Below are positions 16,179-26,148 of a DNA stretch of 64,000 nucleotides, one piece after another. Under the pieces are notes generated by a model, which saw only the letters and a program-made list of their open reading frames with translations, did no database searches and was not told the origin of the DNA. The stretch's first letter is position 1. Every line of letters starts with the position of its first letter. This stretch comes from JACOMY01 sp046233115 (lineage in GTDB: Bacteria > Pseudomonadota > Alphaproteobacteria > Kiloniellales > JACOMY01): NCBI GenBank assembly GCA_046233115.1, contig JBJXHM010000007.1:62001-126000 (forward strand), read 5' to 3'. A program made the translations under genes and the position numbers.

Positions 16179-17525
16179 GTGTTCGAGAAGATCCTGATTG
16201 CCAACCGCGGCGAGATCGCGTTGCGCATCCACCGGGCCTGTCGCGAGATGGGGATCAAGACCGTCGCGGTCCATTCTACCGCTGACGAGGGCGCCATGCA
16301 CGTGCGCCTGGCCGACGAGTCGGTCTGTATCGGTCCGCCCTCCAGCCGCGACAGCTACCTGAACATTCCTGCAATCATTTCGGCGGCGACGATCACCGGC
16401 GCCGACGCGATCCATCCGGGTGTCGGCTTCCTGTCGGAAAACGCGACCTTTGCTGCGATGGTGGAGGAGCACGGCATCGCCTTCATCGGCCCCAAGCCCG
16501 AGCACATCGCGCTGATGGGCGACAAGGTGGCGGCCAAGGAGGCGGCGCGCTCGCTGGGCCTGCCGGTGGTGCCGGGCTCGGAAGGCGCGGTCTCCAGTGA
16601 GAGCGAAGCCAAGGCGGTGGCGGCCGAGATCGGCTTTCCGCTGCTGATCAAGGCCGCGGCCGGCGGTGGCGGCCGTGGCATGAAGATCGCCCAGAACGAG
16701 GCGGCCCTGCCGGAGGCGCTGGCGATGGCGCGCAACGAGGCACGCGCGGCCTTCAACAACGACCAGGTCTACATGGAGCGCTACCTCGGCGCGCCGCGCC
16801 ACATCGAGGTGCAGATCCTGGCCGACGGCCTGGGCAACATCGTCCACCTGGGCGAGCGCGACTGCTCGCTGCAGCGCCGCCACCAGAAGGTCCTGGAAGA
16901 GGCGCCCTCGCCGGCGCTCAACGAGGCGCAGCGCCGGCAGATCGGCAAGACCGCGGTCGATGCCATGAAGAAGCTGGGCTATCGCTCGGTCGGCACCATC
17001 GAGTTTCTCTACGAGGAGGGCGAGTTCTTCTTCATCGAGATGAACACCCGCCTGCAGGTGGAGCATCCCATCACCGAGATGATCACCGGCATCGACCTGG
17101 TGCGCGAGCAGATCCGCGCGGCCGCCGGCGGTGCGCTCTCAGTGAAGCAGAAGGACATCACCTTCAACGGTCATGCCATGGAGTGCCGCATCAATGCCGA
17201 GCACTGGCGCACCTTCGCGCCCTCGCCGGGCAAGGTGCAGGGCTATCACGCGCCGGGTGGTATGGGGGTTCGGGTCGACAGCGGCCTCTATGCCGGCTAC
17301 AGCGTGCCGCCGCACTACGACAGCCTGATCGCCAAGCTGATCGTGCACGGCATCACCCGCGAGGACTGCCTGATGCGCCTGCGCCGTGCGTTGGAGGAAT
17401 ACGTGGTCGACGGCATCGAGACCACCATCCCGCTACACCAGCGCCTGGCCAACGCGCCCGAGTTCGTCGACGGGCACTACAACATCCACTGGCTGGAAAG
17501 CTTCCTGCGCGATCTCAAGGAGTAG
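16179..17525 (+). CDS. accC: biotin carboxylase subunit of acetyl-CoA carboxylase
   Basis: This 448-residue ATP-grasp enzyme carboxylates the biotin on AccB using bicarbonate and ATP. FEKILIANRGEIALRI starts the N-terminal domain, KAAAGGGGRGMK near residue 160 is the glycine-rich ATP loop, and EMNTRLQVEHPITEM near 288 is the catalytic signature. The start is GTG at 16179. The length is normal. It ends 19 bases before a convergent SDR gene, with no obvious terminator between them. Confidence 0.97.
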   Translation: MFEKILIANRGEIALRIHRACREMGIKTVAVHSTADEGAMHVRLADESVCIGPPSSRDSYLNIPAIISAATITGADAIHPGVGFLSENATFAAMVEEHGIAFIGPKPEHIALMGDKVAAKEAARSLGLPVVPGSEGAVSSESEAKAVAAEIGFPLLIKAAAGGGGRGMKIAQNEAALPEALAMARNEARAAFNNDQVYMERYLGAPRHIEVQILADGLGNIVHLGERDCSLQRRHQKVLEEAPSPALNEAQRRQIGKTAVDAMKKLGYRSVGTIEFLYEEGEFFFIEMNTRLQVEHPITEMITGIDLVREQIRAAAGGALSVKQKDITFNGHAMECRINAEHWRTFAPSPGKVQGYHAPGGMGVRVDSGLYAGYSVPPHYDSLIAKLIVHGITREDCLMRLRRALEEYVVDGIETTIPLHQRLANAPEFVDGHYNIHWLESFLRDLKE

Positions 17526-17544
17526 AGGCCGTCGCCGTTGCGCT

Positions 17545-18291
17545 CTAAAGGTTCTGCCCGCCATCCACGCTAACGGTCTGGCCGGTGACCCAGGAGGCGG
17601 CGTCGGAGAGCAGGAAGGCGGCGACCTTGCCGATCTCCTCCGGGTGGCCCATGCGGCCGAAGGGGATGCGGGCCAGGGTGGTGTTGTAGACCTCCGGCTC
17701 CTCGCGGCGACGCTGGTCCCAGACGCCGCCGGGAAACTCGATCGAACCGGGGGCGATCGCGTTCACCCGGATGCGCTGCGGCGCCAGCTTCAAGGCATAG
17801 GACTGGGTGGCGTGGATCACAGCCGCCTTGGCCGCACCATAAGAGATGTTGCCGCTGGCGCCGATGCCGGAGATCGAGGAGATGTTGAGGATCGCCCCGC
17901 CATGCTCCGGGTCCATCAACTCGGCCGCCCGGCGGGTGCCGCGGACCACGCCCAGCAAGTCGATCTCCAGGTTCGCCCGCCAGCTCTCCTCGTCGTCGAA
18001 GCGGCCGAAGCCGCTGGGATTGTTCACCAGGCCGTCGAGCCCGCCGAAGGTCGTGCTGGCCTCGGTCAGGAAGGCATCCAGGTCCGCCGCCTTGCCGACG
18101 TCGCAGGCGAGGGCCAGGACCTCGCCGCCGTAGGACTTCAGGCGTTCGGCGGCTGCTTCCAGGGAGGCCTGGCTGCGGGCGCAGATCGCGACCCTGGCCC
18201 CCTCGGCGGCGCAGCTCTCGGCGATCGAAAGCCCGATGCCGCGGCTGCCGCCGGTGACCAGGATGCGCTTGCCCGTGAGGCCCAGGTCCAT
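17545..18291 (-). CDS. SDR-family oxidoreductase
   Basis: This 248-residue classical short-chain dehydrogenase has TGGSRGIG near residues 13-20 and NNPSG in place of the usual NNAG. The catalytic Ser is in ISSISG, with YGAAK as the Tyr-Lys pair. The stretch APGSIEFPGGVWD also appears in similar form in the SDR at 54821-55573, which marks both as one subfamily. The cofactor loop carries ARS after the second strand, compatible with NADP. The substrate is unknown. It lies 12 bases downstream of a small lipoprotein gene on the same strand. Confidence 0.85.
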   Translation of the reverse strand: MDLGLTGKRILVTGGSRGIGLSIAESCAAEGARVAICARSQASLEAAAERLKSYGGEVLALACDVGKAADLDAFLTEASTTFGGLDGLVNNPSGFGRFDDEESWRANLEIDLLGVVRGTRRAAELMDPEHGGAILNISSISGIGASGNISYGAAKAAVIHATQSYALKLAPQRIRVNAIAPGSIEFPGGVWDQRRREEPEVYNTTLARIPFGRMGHPEEIGKVAAFLLSDAASWVTGQTVSVDGGQNL

Positions 18292-18303
18292 GATCGTCCT
18301 GCC

Positions 18304-18513
18304 CTAAAGCGTGCGATAGGCGCGGTTGCCGCGCAGCTGGCGGTCGAAGTCGATCAGGCTGTTGTTGCAGGCCTGCCGGGACTCGAAAGTCGGCCGGCTG
18401 TCGCAGGGATTGCGATAGCCGAGGCTGCCGCCTTCGCAGCCGGACAGAAGCAGGGCCGCGGCGAGCGACAGCAGCGGCAGGAGTAGGGCCTTGCGAGGTG
18501 ACAGGCCGGACAC
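18304..18513 (-). CDS. small lipoprotein, function unknown
   Basis: The 69-residue protein starts with a signal peptide and a clear lipobox LLLSGCEG (Cys at about 26). The mature part is only about 43 residues and contains two more cysteines (NPCDSRP, RQACNNS) that could form a disulfide. It precedes the SDR gene by 12 bases and may be cotranscribed. I recognise no family. Confidence 0.65.
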   Translation of the reverse strand: MSGLSPRKALLLPLLSLAAALLLSGCEGGSLGYRNPCDSRPTFESRQACNNSLIDFDRQLRGNRAYRTL

Positions 18514-18622
18514 GCGAACCTCCTCTAACAGGTAGCGCCTGAGGCGAAGACATAGCGGTTTCCGCCGATCTGGCGCAAGCTTCAGGGGCGTTACCGCGAC
18601 CTCGCGGCCAGCCGGGCCGGGC

Positions 18623-18853
18623 TCAGCGTCCTGGCGGGCGGTTCTCTGCCCTGATGCGCTGTGCCGCGCTGATCTCGGCCGAGCAGGCCGCCGCCGCCTC
18701 GCCGCTCTTGCTGTAGCAGCTCGAGTTGCAGGCCGAGAGCAGCAGCGGCGCAGCGACCGCCGTCACGCCCAGGGCAAGGAACCGGCGCCGGCTTGCCGGG
18801 CTGTCCGGCTGGTCGACTGCAGGTCCGTTCGATGAAGAAAAAGGGAAGACCAT
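18623..18853 (-). CDS. small lipoprotein with twin-arginine-like signal, function unknown
   Basis: The 76-residue product from ATG 18853 has SRRRFLALGVTA followed by the lipobox PLLLSACNS. It resembles a twin-arginine signal fused to a lipoprotein signal. The mature part (about 35 residues) holds two further cysteines in SSCYSK and AACSAE. ATG 18853 is chosen because upstream codons in this frame do not look like a signal and GGAGAG precedes this ATG. It is probably in the same transcription unit as the next small lipoprotein gene. The family is unknown. Confidence 0.55.
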   Translation of the reverse strand: MVFPFSSSNGPAVDQPDSPASRRRFLALGVTAVAAPLLLSACNSSCYSKSGEAAAACSAEISAAQRIRAENRPPGR

Positions 18854-19041
18854 GGTACTCGGCTCTCCAGCAGGTTCGCCCGCTTCGGAGCGGGCGCCGG
18901 TGCCAAAAAGGCCCCTGCGCCCAAACCGTCGCTGCGGGGGCGAGATCAGACATGCTTCCTCTTTTCTAGAGCTTGGGACCTGACAGGCGCCTGACAAGGG
19001 GCCGGCCGGTGAAGCGCACCTTGGCACACCCGGATGTGAAG

Positions 19042-19073
19042 CGGGGCGGACCTGCCTGCACGATTCCGCCCCG
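19042..19073 (-). terminator. hairpin downstream of the glutaryl-CoA dehydrogenase gene
   Basis: CGGGGCGGA at 19042-19050 and TCCGCCCCG at 19065-19073 are perfect 9-base arms with a 14-base loop. They lie 57 bases beyond the stop at 19130. No U-run follows on the leftward strand, so this is a weak terminator candidate. Confidence 0.4.
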
Positions 19074-19129
19074 TCTCCGCTGCTTTCGTAATCGCCCGTC
19101 GCAGGCCGTTCGGACCGCGCGGGTCTTGC

Positions 19130-20347
19130 TTAGCTGAAGGCCTGGAGCCCGGTCTGTGCCCGGCCCAGGATCAGGGCGTGCACGTCGTGGGTGCCCTCGT
19201 AGGTGTTGACCGCCTCCAGGTTGATCATGTGGCGGATCACGTGGAACTCGTCCGAGACGCCGTTGCCGCCGTGCATGTCGCGGGCGGTGCGGGCGATGTC
19301 GAGCGCCTTGCCGGCGGAGTTGCGCTTGATCAGCGAGATTGCCTCCGGCAGCTCCTTGCCTTCGTCCAGCAGGCGGCCGACGCGCAGGCAGGACTGCAGG
19401 CCGATGGAGATCTCGGTCTGCATGTCGGCCAGCTTCTTCTGGATCAGCTGCGTGGCGGCCAGCGGCTTGCCGAACATCTTGCGATCCAGGGTGTACTGGC
19501 GCGCGGCGTGCCAGCAGAACTCGGCCGCCCCCAGGGCCCCCCAGGAGATGCCGAAGCGGGCCCGGTTGAGGCAGCCGAAGGGACCCTTCAGGCCCTCGAC
19601 GTTGGGCAGCAGGTTCTCGTCGGGGACGAAGACGTTGTCCATGACGATCTCGCCGGTGATCGAGGCGCGCAGGCTGAACTTGCCTTCGATCTTGGGGGTG
19701 GTCAGGCCTTCCATCCCGCGCTCCAGCACGAAGCCGCGGATCTTGCCGTCGGGATCGCTCTTGGCCCAGACCACGACGACGTCGGCGATCGGCGAGTTGG
19801 TGATCCACATCTTGGCACCGGAGATGCGATAGCCGCCGTCTACCTTCTTGGCGACGGTGCGCATGGCGCCGGGATCGGAGCCGGCGTCCGGCTCGGTTAG
19901 GCCGAAGCAGCCGACCTTGGCCCCCGAGGCCAGGTCCGGCAGCCAGCGTCGGCGCTGCTCGTCGTTGCCGTAGGCGTAGATCGGGTGCATCACCAGCGAG
20001 GATTGCACGCTCATGGTCGAGCGGTAGCCGCTGTCCACCCGCTCCACCTCGCGCGCGACCAGGCCGTAGCAGACGTAGTTGACGCCGGCGCCGCCGTAGG
20101 TCTCCGGGATGGTCGGGCCAAGGAAGCCCAGTTCGCCCATCTCGTTGATGATCTCGCGATCGAAGGTCTCATGCCGGTGCGCTTGGACGATGCGCGGCAT
20201 CAGCTTTTCCTGGCAGTATTCCCGGGCCGCGTCGCGGACCATCCGCTCGTCTTCGGTAAGCTGCTCCTCCAGCAGCATCGGATCGTCCCACTTGAATGCG
20301 GCCCGTGTCGGTTGATGCAGCTTGATGGCAGGTTCTGCGGGGCTCAT
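19130..20347 (-). CDS. gcdH: glutaryl-CoA dehydrogenase
   Basis: This 405-residue acyl-CoA dehydrogenase ends with NTYEGTHDVHALILGRAQTG, the characteristic C-terminal block of glutaryl-CoA dehydrogenases that holds the catalytic Glu. FGLTEPDAGSDPGAM is the flavin-site motif, and SMSVQSSLVMHPIYAYG is also typical. The enzyme oxidises and decarboxylates glutaryl-CoA to crotonyl-CoA in lysine, tryptophan and pimeloyl-CoA breakdown. ATG 20347 is preceded by GAGGAGAG; the frame stays open upstream, but without family sequence. It could take glutaryl-CoA produced by the operon at 145-7333, but that link is inference. Confidence 0.93.
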   Translation of the reverse strand: MSPAEPAIKLHQPTRAAFKWDDPMLLEEQLTEDERMVRDAAREYCQEKLMPRIVQAHRHETFDREIINEMGELGFLGPTIPETYGGAGVNYVCYGLVAREVERVDSGYRSTMSVQSSLVMHPIYAYGNDEQRRRWLPDLASGAKVGCFGLTEPDAGSDPGAMRTVAKKVDGGYRISGAKMWITNSPIADVVVVWAKSDPDGKIRGFVLERGMEGLTTPKIEGKFSLRASITGEIVMDNVFVPDENLLPNVEGLKGPFGCLNRARFGISWGALGAAEFCWHAARQYTLDRKMFGKPLAATQLIQKKLADMQTEISIGLQSCLRVGRLLDEGKELPEAISLIKRNSAGKALDIARTARDMHGGNGVSDEFHVIRHMINLEAVNTYEGTHDVHALILGRAQTGLQAFS

Positions 20348-20456
20348 GGTCGTCTCTCCTCGTGGCCGCAATGGGTCGGCGCAAAAGGCGCCCCACGCAC
20401 GTTCGCGCGGGAGCGTCATTCTGCACCCGGTCTTCTCGCCGGCGACAATAGTCGCA

Positions 20457-21866
20457 TTGGCCTGCCGGGCCAAGAGAGCTGGCGGCCGAGGGTTCGCATG
20501 GCTGCTTCTTTTCCTGATTTTTCTTCCGCTGCTGCTGGCCGGTCTGGCCGCGAGCCGGGCCGAGGCGCGTCCCGACCCGGAACCGGTGGTGCTCTGCAAG
20601 CACCTGCTGCCGGCCTTCGTCGAAGAGCCCTCGGCGCTGACTGCCCGCAGCCACGACGCCGGCCCGGACCGGCCGAGCGAGGTCCGTCTCGACTGGCTCG
20701 GGGTGGGGGGAGGGGCGGAGAGCCTGACCTGTCGCTTCCTACCCCTGGCCCGGACCGGCGGGCTCTGGCAGCTCGATGGGCTGCGCAGCAGCCACTACGG
20801 CGAGCTCTCCCGCTACGATCTGCTGCAGCTCATGAAGTTCCTGCGCCCGCCGGTGCAGGCGGTGGCGGAGCGTGCGCCCAGGGCCGCGGTGGGCGAACCC
20901 TGGTTGCGCGGCCTGCTCTATGCTGCCCAGCAGGCGATCGCGCTGGCCGGCCTCACCGGACTCTACGGCCTGCTGGCGATCGGCTTCACCCTGACCCTGG
21001 CGGTGGGTGGGGTCTTCAACCTGGCCTACGGCCTGATCTACACTTTCGCCGCCTTCCAGGCCTGGCTGGTCTGGCTCTGGGCCCAGCTCCTGCTGGGGCC
21101 GGACTGGCTCTGGGTCGGCCTGCCGCTGCTGTTGGTGGCCCTGGCCGGTGGGGCGGCGGCCGGCTACGTCAGCAGTGCCTTCGTCCTGGCGCCGGGCCGG
21201 CGGCGAGCCGGCGGGTCCGGCCGGCTGGCGATCATCGCCTCGCTGGGGCTGCTGATCGCCGGCGAGGAGGCCTTCCGCCTGCTGCAGGGGGCGGAGACCT
21301 ACTGGCTGCCCTACCGCGACGGCGGCACCTGGCTCCTGGCCGAGGCCGCCGGCTTCCCCCTGGTGCTGGGCAAGGGACAGAGCCTGGTGTTGGCCCTGGT
21401 TGCACTGATCCTGCTCGGGCTCAGCCTCTTCCTGCGCAGGTCTCGTGGCGGCCTCCGGATGCGGGCGGTGGCCGACGATCCCGGCGCGGCGGCGCTGCTG
21501 GGCGTGGACCTGGGCGCGACGGTGGCGCTCGCCACCACCCTGGGCGGGGTGCTGGCGGCGCTGGCCGGTGGCTTCGCCTTCTTCACCTTCGGGGCGGTCA
21601 ACTTCCACCTGGGGGCGGTGATCGGCTTCAAGGCCTTGGCGGCGGCGATCCTGGGCGGAGTCGGCTCCCCTGCCGGCGCTTTGCTGGGCGCGCTGGTCAT
21701 CGCCATGGTCGAGATCGCGGTGGTGACGATCGGAGTCGGTGCCTGGAAGGAGGCGGCGGTCTTCGCCTTGCTGGTGGCGGGACTGCTGTTCCGGCCGCAG
21801 GGGCTGCTCGGTCGTTCGCGCAGCGCCAGCCCGGAGTTCATCGCCCGCGGCCGCGGCCCCTTCTAG
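20457..21866 (+). CDS. LivH-type ABC permease with an N-terminal exported extension
   Basis: The C-terminal about 300 residues form a branched-chain amino-acid type permease: LYGLLAIGFTLTLAVGGVFNLAYG, ADDPGAAALLGVDLG with the ATPase-contact helix, and FKALAAAILGGVGSPAGALLG. Before it lie a hydrophobic signal-like helix (WLLLFLIFLPLLLAGLA) and about 105 soluble residues with two cysteines. Ordinary LivH proteins of about 290-310 residues lack these. The start is uncertain: TTG 20457 is proposed because earlier in-frame ATGs overlap the divergent gcdH gene. It precedes the complete livHMGF set by 272 bases. UrtB-type permeases also have long N-terminal parts and are an alternative relative. Confidence 0.7.
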   Translation: MACRAKRAGGRGFAWLLLFLIFLPLLLAGLAASRAEARPDPEPVVLCKHLLPAFVEEPSALTARSHDAGPDRPSEVRLDWLGVGGGAESLTCRFLPLARTGGLWQLDGLRSSHYGELSRYDLLQLMKFLRPPVQAVAERAPRAAVGEPWLRGLLYAAQQAIALAGLTGLYGLLAIGFTLTLAVGGVFNLAYGLIYTFAAFQAWLVWLWAQLLLGPDWLWVGLPLLLVALAGGAAAGYVSSAFVLAPGRRRAGGSGRLAIIASLGLLIAGEEAFRLLQGAETYWLPYRDGGTWLLAEAAGFPLVLGKGQSLVLALVALILLGLSLFLRRSRGGLRMRAVADDPGAAALLGVDLGATVALATTLGGVLAALAGGFAFFTFGAVNFHLGAVIGFKALAAAILGGVGSPAGALLGALVIAMVEIAVVTIGVGAWKEAAVFALLVAGLLFRPQGLLGRSRSASPEFIARGRGPF

Positions 21867-21900
21867 AAGTAATCGCGGCCCGGTCGCGGTGGGATCGTCA

Positions 21901-21946
21901 TTGACAAGACACTAAGACTTGCCGGCTTTCCTCTCCTTGGTCTAGC
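21901..21946 (+). promoter_or_regulatory. possible promoter region of the liv operon
   Basis: TTGACA occurs at 21901-21906, and CTTGCC-N17-TCTAGC at 21918-21946 is a second possible -35/-10 pair. Both lie about 200 bases before the livH ATG. The rest of 21867-22138 shows no gene. Support is weak because the -10 element departs from TATAAT. Confidence 0.3.
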
Positions 21947-22138
21947 CTTCGTGGCAGAGGGGGACCGGCGCCCAACGGCGACAACGAAAGAGTCTCTCCC
22001 AGGCTGGACAGGGTTGGTGTCGAGGGGTCTTCAAGGAGGCGCTCTTCTTGCCGTTATCAAGGCAGAGGGCGGCCCTTGTGGCTTTCCAGCTCTGGACGGT
22101 CGAACGCGACGTCGGGTCCTGAGAGGTTGGATGGCAGC

Positions 22139-23053
<915 letters not shown>

Positions 23054-23057
23054 GGCC

Positions 23058-24560
23058 ATGGCTGGAACCGCGCTCCTCGATCCCGACTTCCTGAAGCCGC
23101 TGATCAAGGACGCCGGCAAGGCGGCCCTGATCACCCTGGCGCTCACCGTCTTCATGGTCGGCGTGCGCACCGTCGACAACCCGCAAGGCCTGCAGGCGGA
23201 GTACCGCTTCGACGACGTGATCACCGCCATGGTCCTGGTCTTCTTCGGCCGGATCGCGCTCTCGCTGATCAACGGCGGCAAGACCCTGGCCGGGGTCGTC
23301 ATCACCGGCGGCTTCTCGGCCTGGATGCTGATCGCGTTGCTGACCCTGGGCGAAGAGGGCACCGGCGGCCTGCTGCCCAAGCCCTTCGCCAGCACCATCG
23401 TCTGCTGGATGGTCACCCTGGCGGCGCTCGGCTTCACCCTGCGCGGGCTCTTCCTCCTCACGCGCGGCACGAAGGGCGGCCCGGCCGTCTTCAAGGAAGA
23501 CGGCAGCCTCTCGATCCAGCGCATCACCCCCTGGATCGGCGCCGCTCTCATCGTCTTCGCCTTCGTGCTGCCCTGGTTCGACTTCGCCAACCGCCGGATC
23601 ATGGACATGGCGGTCCTGGTCATGACCTACGTGATGCTGGGCTGGGGGCTTACCATCGTCGTCGGGTTGGCCGGGCTGCTGGACCTGGGCTACGTCGCCT
23701 TCTATGCGGTCGGCGCCTATACCTTCGCGCTGACCTCCTTCTACTTCGATATGGGCTTCTGGGTGGCGCTGCCGGTCTGCGGGGCCATGGCCGCCTTCTT
23801 CGGCGTGATGCTGGGTTTCCCGGTGCTGCGACTACGCGGCGACTACCTGGCGATCGTGACCCTGGGTTTCGGCGAGATCATCCGCGTCATCCTGATCAAC
23901 TGGTGGTGGTTCACCGGCGGTCCGGACGGCATCCGCGGCATTCCCCGGCCCACCTTCTTCGGCCTGGAGTTCAGCCGCAAGGCGCCAGAGGGGACCGAAA
24001 CTTTCCACAACTTCTTCGGGCTCGAGTACAGCTCGGTCGACCGCATCATCTTTCTCTACTACATCATCCTGGTGATGGCGCTGATCACCAACGCCTTCTC
24101 GATGCGGATGCGCGGCCTGCCGGTCGGTCGGGCCTGGGAGGCCCTGCGCGAGGACGAGGTGGCCTGCCGGGCGCTGGGCATCAATCCGACCAACACCAAG
24201 CTGACCGCCTTCGGGCTGGGGGCCATGTTCGGCGGCTTCGCCGGCTGCTTCTTCGCCACCCGCCAGGGCTTCATCAGTCCGGAGAGCTTCACCTTCATCG
24301 AATCGGCGGTGATCCTGGCGATCGTGGTGCTGGGCGGGCTGGGCAGCCAGGTCGGTGTGGTCATCGCCTCGGTGCTGCTGATCGGCGTGCCCGAGCTGTT
24401 CCGTGAGCTGCAGGAATACCGCATGCTGGCCTTCGGCGGCGGCATGGTGCTGGTGATGATCTGGCGGCCGCGCGGCCTGCTCTCGCACCGCAATCCGACG
24501 GTGCGCCTGTTCAAGGATCGACGGGCCAAGTCAGCCCAGGCCTCGGAGGGCACCGCTTGA
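23058..24560 (+). CDS. livM: branched-chain amino-acid ABC transporter permease
   Basis: This 500-residue permease is longer than many LivM proteins because of an N-terminal region of about 170 residues with several hydrophobic helices, as also seen in E. coli-type LivM. The conserved core holds GLAGLLDLGYVAFYAVGAYT, LGFGEIIRVILINW, GRAWEALREDEVACRALGIN and AVILAIVVLGGLGSQVG. It starts 4 bases after livH and its TGA overlaps the livG ATG, so expression is coupled. Confidence 0.93.
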   Translation: MAGTALLDPDFLKPLIKDAGKAALITLALTVFMVGVRTVDNPQGLQAEYRFDDVITAMVLVFFGRIALSLINGGKTLAGVVITGGFSAWMLIALLTLGEEGTGGLLPKPFASTIVCWMVTLAALGFTLRGLFLLTRGTKGGPAVFKEDGSLSIQRITPWIGAALIVFAFVLPWFDFANRRIMDMAVLVMTYVMLGWGLTIVVGLAGLLDLGYVAFYAVGAYTFALTSFYFDMGFWVALPVCGAMAAFFGVMLGFPVLRLRGDYLAIVTLGFGEIIRVILINWWWFTGGPDGIRGIPRPTFFGLEFSRKAPEGTETFHNFFGLEYSSVDRIIFLYYIILVMALITNAFSMRMRGLPVGRAWEALREDEVACRALGINPTNTKLTAFGLGAMFGGFAGCFFATRQGFISPESFTFIESAVILAIVVLGGLGSQVGVVIASVLLIGVPELFRELQEYRMLAFGGGMVLVMIWRPRGLLSHRNPTVRLFKDRRAKSAQASEGTA

Positions 24561-25432
24561 TGCGCGCGCCCGCCGAGATGCCGCTGCCGGGCGGCGCCAA
24601 ACCGCTGCTGACCGTCGAGCATCTGACCATGCGCTTCGGCGGCCTGATCGCGATCAACGACGTCTCCTTCGCGGCCGGACAGGGACAGATCACCGGGATC
24701 ATCGGCCCCAACGGCGCCGGCAAGACGACGGTCTTCAACTGCCTGACCGGCTTCTACAAGCCGACGGTCGGGCGGCTCAGCCTCGACCATCCCGGCGGCG
24801 AGCACTACTACCTGGAGCAGATGGAGGGCTTCCGCATCTCGCAGGTGGCCTCGGTCGCGCGCACCTTCCAGAACATTCGCCTCTTTCCGGCGATGAGCGT
24901 GCTGGAGAACCTGATGGTGGCCCAGCACAACAAGCTGCAGCAGGCCTCCAAGTGGTCGATCGCCGGCATTCTTGGCCTGCCGGTCTATCGCCACGCCGAG
25001 AAGGAGGCGATCGAGCTTGCCCGCCAATGGCTGTCCCGGGTCAGGCTGGAGGAGCGGGCCGACGAGCCGGCCGGCAGCCTGCCCTATGGTGCGCAGCGGC
25101 GCCTGGAGATCGCCCGGGCCATGTGCACGGAACCGGTGCTGCTCTGCCTCGACGAGCCGGCAGCGGGCCTCAACCCCAACGAGTCGGCGGAGCTGAACCA
25201 GCTCCTGCTCAAGATCCGCGACGAGGAGGGCATCGGCATCCTGCTGATCGAGCACGACATGTCGGTGGTCATGAAGATTTCCGACCACATCGTGGTGCTG
25301 GACCACGGCCAGAAGATCTCGGACGGCACGCCGGCCCAGGTGCAGGCCGATCCGGCCGTCATCCGCGCCTATCTGGGCGAGGAGGACGAGGACGAGGAGG
25401 AGGGCGCCGGGACCGGCGCGGCCGGGGCATGA
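24560..25432 (+). CDS. livG: branched-chain amino-acid ABC transporter ATP-binding protein
   Basis: This 290-residue ATPase has Walker A GPNGAGKTT, a variant signature region AGSLPYGAQRRLEIARA, Walker B LLCLDEPAAGLNP and the switch His in LIEHDMSVVM. SVARTFQNIRLFPAMSVLENL is the LivG-type Q-loop. The C-terminus carries an acidic tail (EEDEDEEEG). ATG 24560 shares its A with the livM stop (TGATG); a TTG one codon earlier is possible but unnecessary. It acts in a heterodimer with LivF. Confidence 0.94.
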   Translation: MRAPAEMPLPGGAKPLLTVEHLTMRFGGLIAINDVSFAAGQGQITGIIGPNGAGKTTVFNCLTGFYKPTVGRLSLDHPGGEHYYLEQMEGFRISQVASVARTFQNIRLFPAMSVLENLMVAQHNKLQQASKWSIAGILGLPVYRHAEKEAIELARQWLSRVRLEERADEPAGSLPYGAQRRLEIARAMCTEPVLLCLDEPAAGLNPNESAELNQLLLKIRDEEGIGILLIEHDMSVVMKISDHIVVLDHGQKISDGTPAQVQADPAVIRAYLGEEDEDEEEGAGTGAAGA

Positions 25433-26148
25433 CCATGCTCACCGTCGAGAACGTCGAAACCTTCTACGGCCACATCCAGGCGCTGCGCGGCGTCAGCCTG
25501 GACGTCGAGGAGGGCGAGATCGTCACCCTGATCGGCGCCAATGGCGCTGGGAAGTCGACCCTGCTGATGACGCTCTGCGGCAACCCGCAGGCGCGCAACG
25601 GGCGCATCCTCTACCGCGGAAACGAGATCACCCGCCTGCCGACCTACGAGATCATGCGCATGGGCATCGCCCAGTCGCCGGAGGGCCGCCGGATCTTCCC
25701 GCGCATGACGGTGATGGAAAACCTGCAGATGGGGGCGACCATCATCGGCGCGGAGCACTTCGACGAGGACATCGCCAAGGTCTTCGAGCTCTTTCCCATC
25801 CTGAAGGAGCGCGAGCGCCAGCGCGGCGGTACCTTGAGCGGCGGCGAGCAGCAGATGCTGGCGATCGGCCGCGCTTTGATGAGCCGTCCGCGCCTGCTGC
25901 TGCTGGACGAGCCCTCGCTCGGCATCGCCCCCCTGATCGTCAAGCGCATCTTCGACGCCATCCGCCGGATCAACGAGGAAGAGAAGGTGACCATCTTCCT
26001 GGTGGAGCAGAACGCCCACCATGCGCTGAGGCTGGCGCACCGTGGCTATGTCATGGTCAATGGCCAGATCCAGCTCACCGGCTCCGGCCGTGAGCTGCTG
26101 GCCAATCCGGAGGTGCGCGCCGCCTATCTGGAAGGAGGGCACGGATGA
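25429..26148 (+). CDS. livF: branched-chain amino-acid ABC transporter ATP-binding protein
   Basis: This 239-residue ATPase has Walker A GANGAGKST, signature LSGGEQQMLAIGRALM, Walker B LLLLDEPSLGIAP and switch His-region LVEQNAHHAL. QSPEGRRIFPRMTVMENL is the LivF-type Q-loop. Its ATG 25429 overlaps the livG stop (ATGA); a second ATG at 25435 could also serve. Its stop overlaps the start of the next small membrane-protein gene. Confidence 0.94.
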   Translation: MTMLTVENVETFYGHIQALRGVSLDVEEGEIVTLIGANGAGKSTLLMTLCGNPQARNGRILYRGNEITRLPTYEIMRMGIAQSPEGRRIFPRMTVMENLQMGATIIGAEHFDEDIAKVFELFPILKERERQRGGTLSGGEQQMLAIGRALMSRPRLLLLDEPSLGIAPLIVKRIFDAIRRINEEEKVTIFLVEQNAHHALRLAHRGYVMVNGQIQLTGSGRELLANPEVRAAYLEGGHG

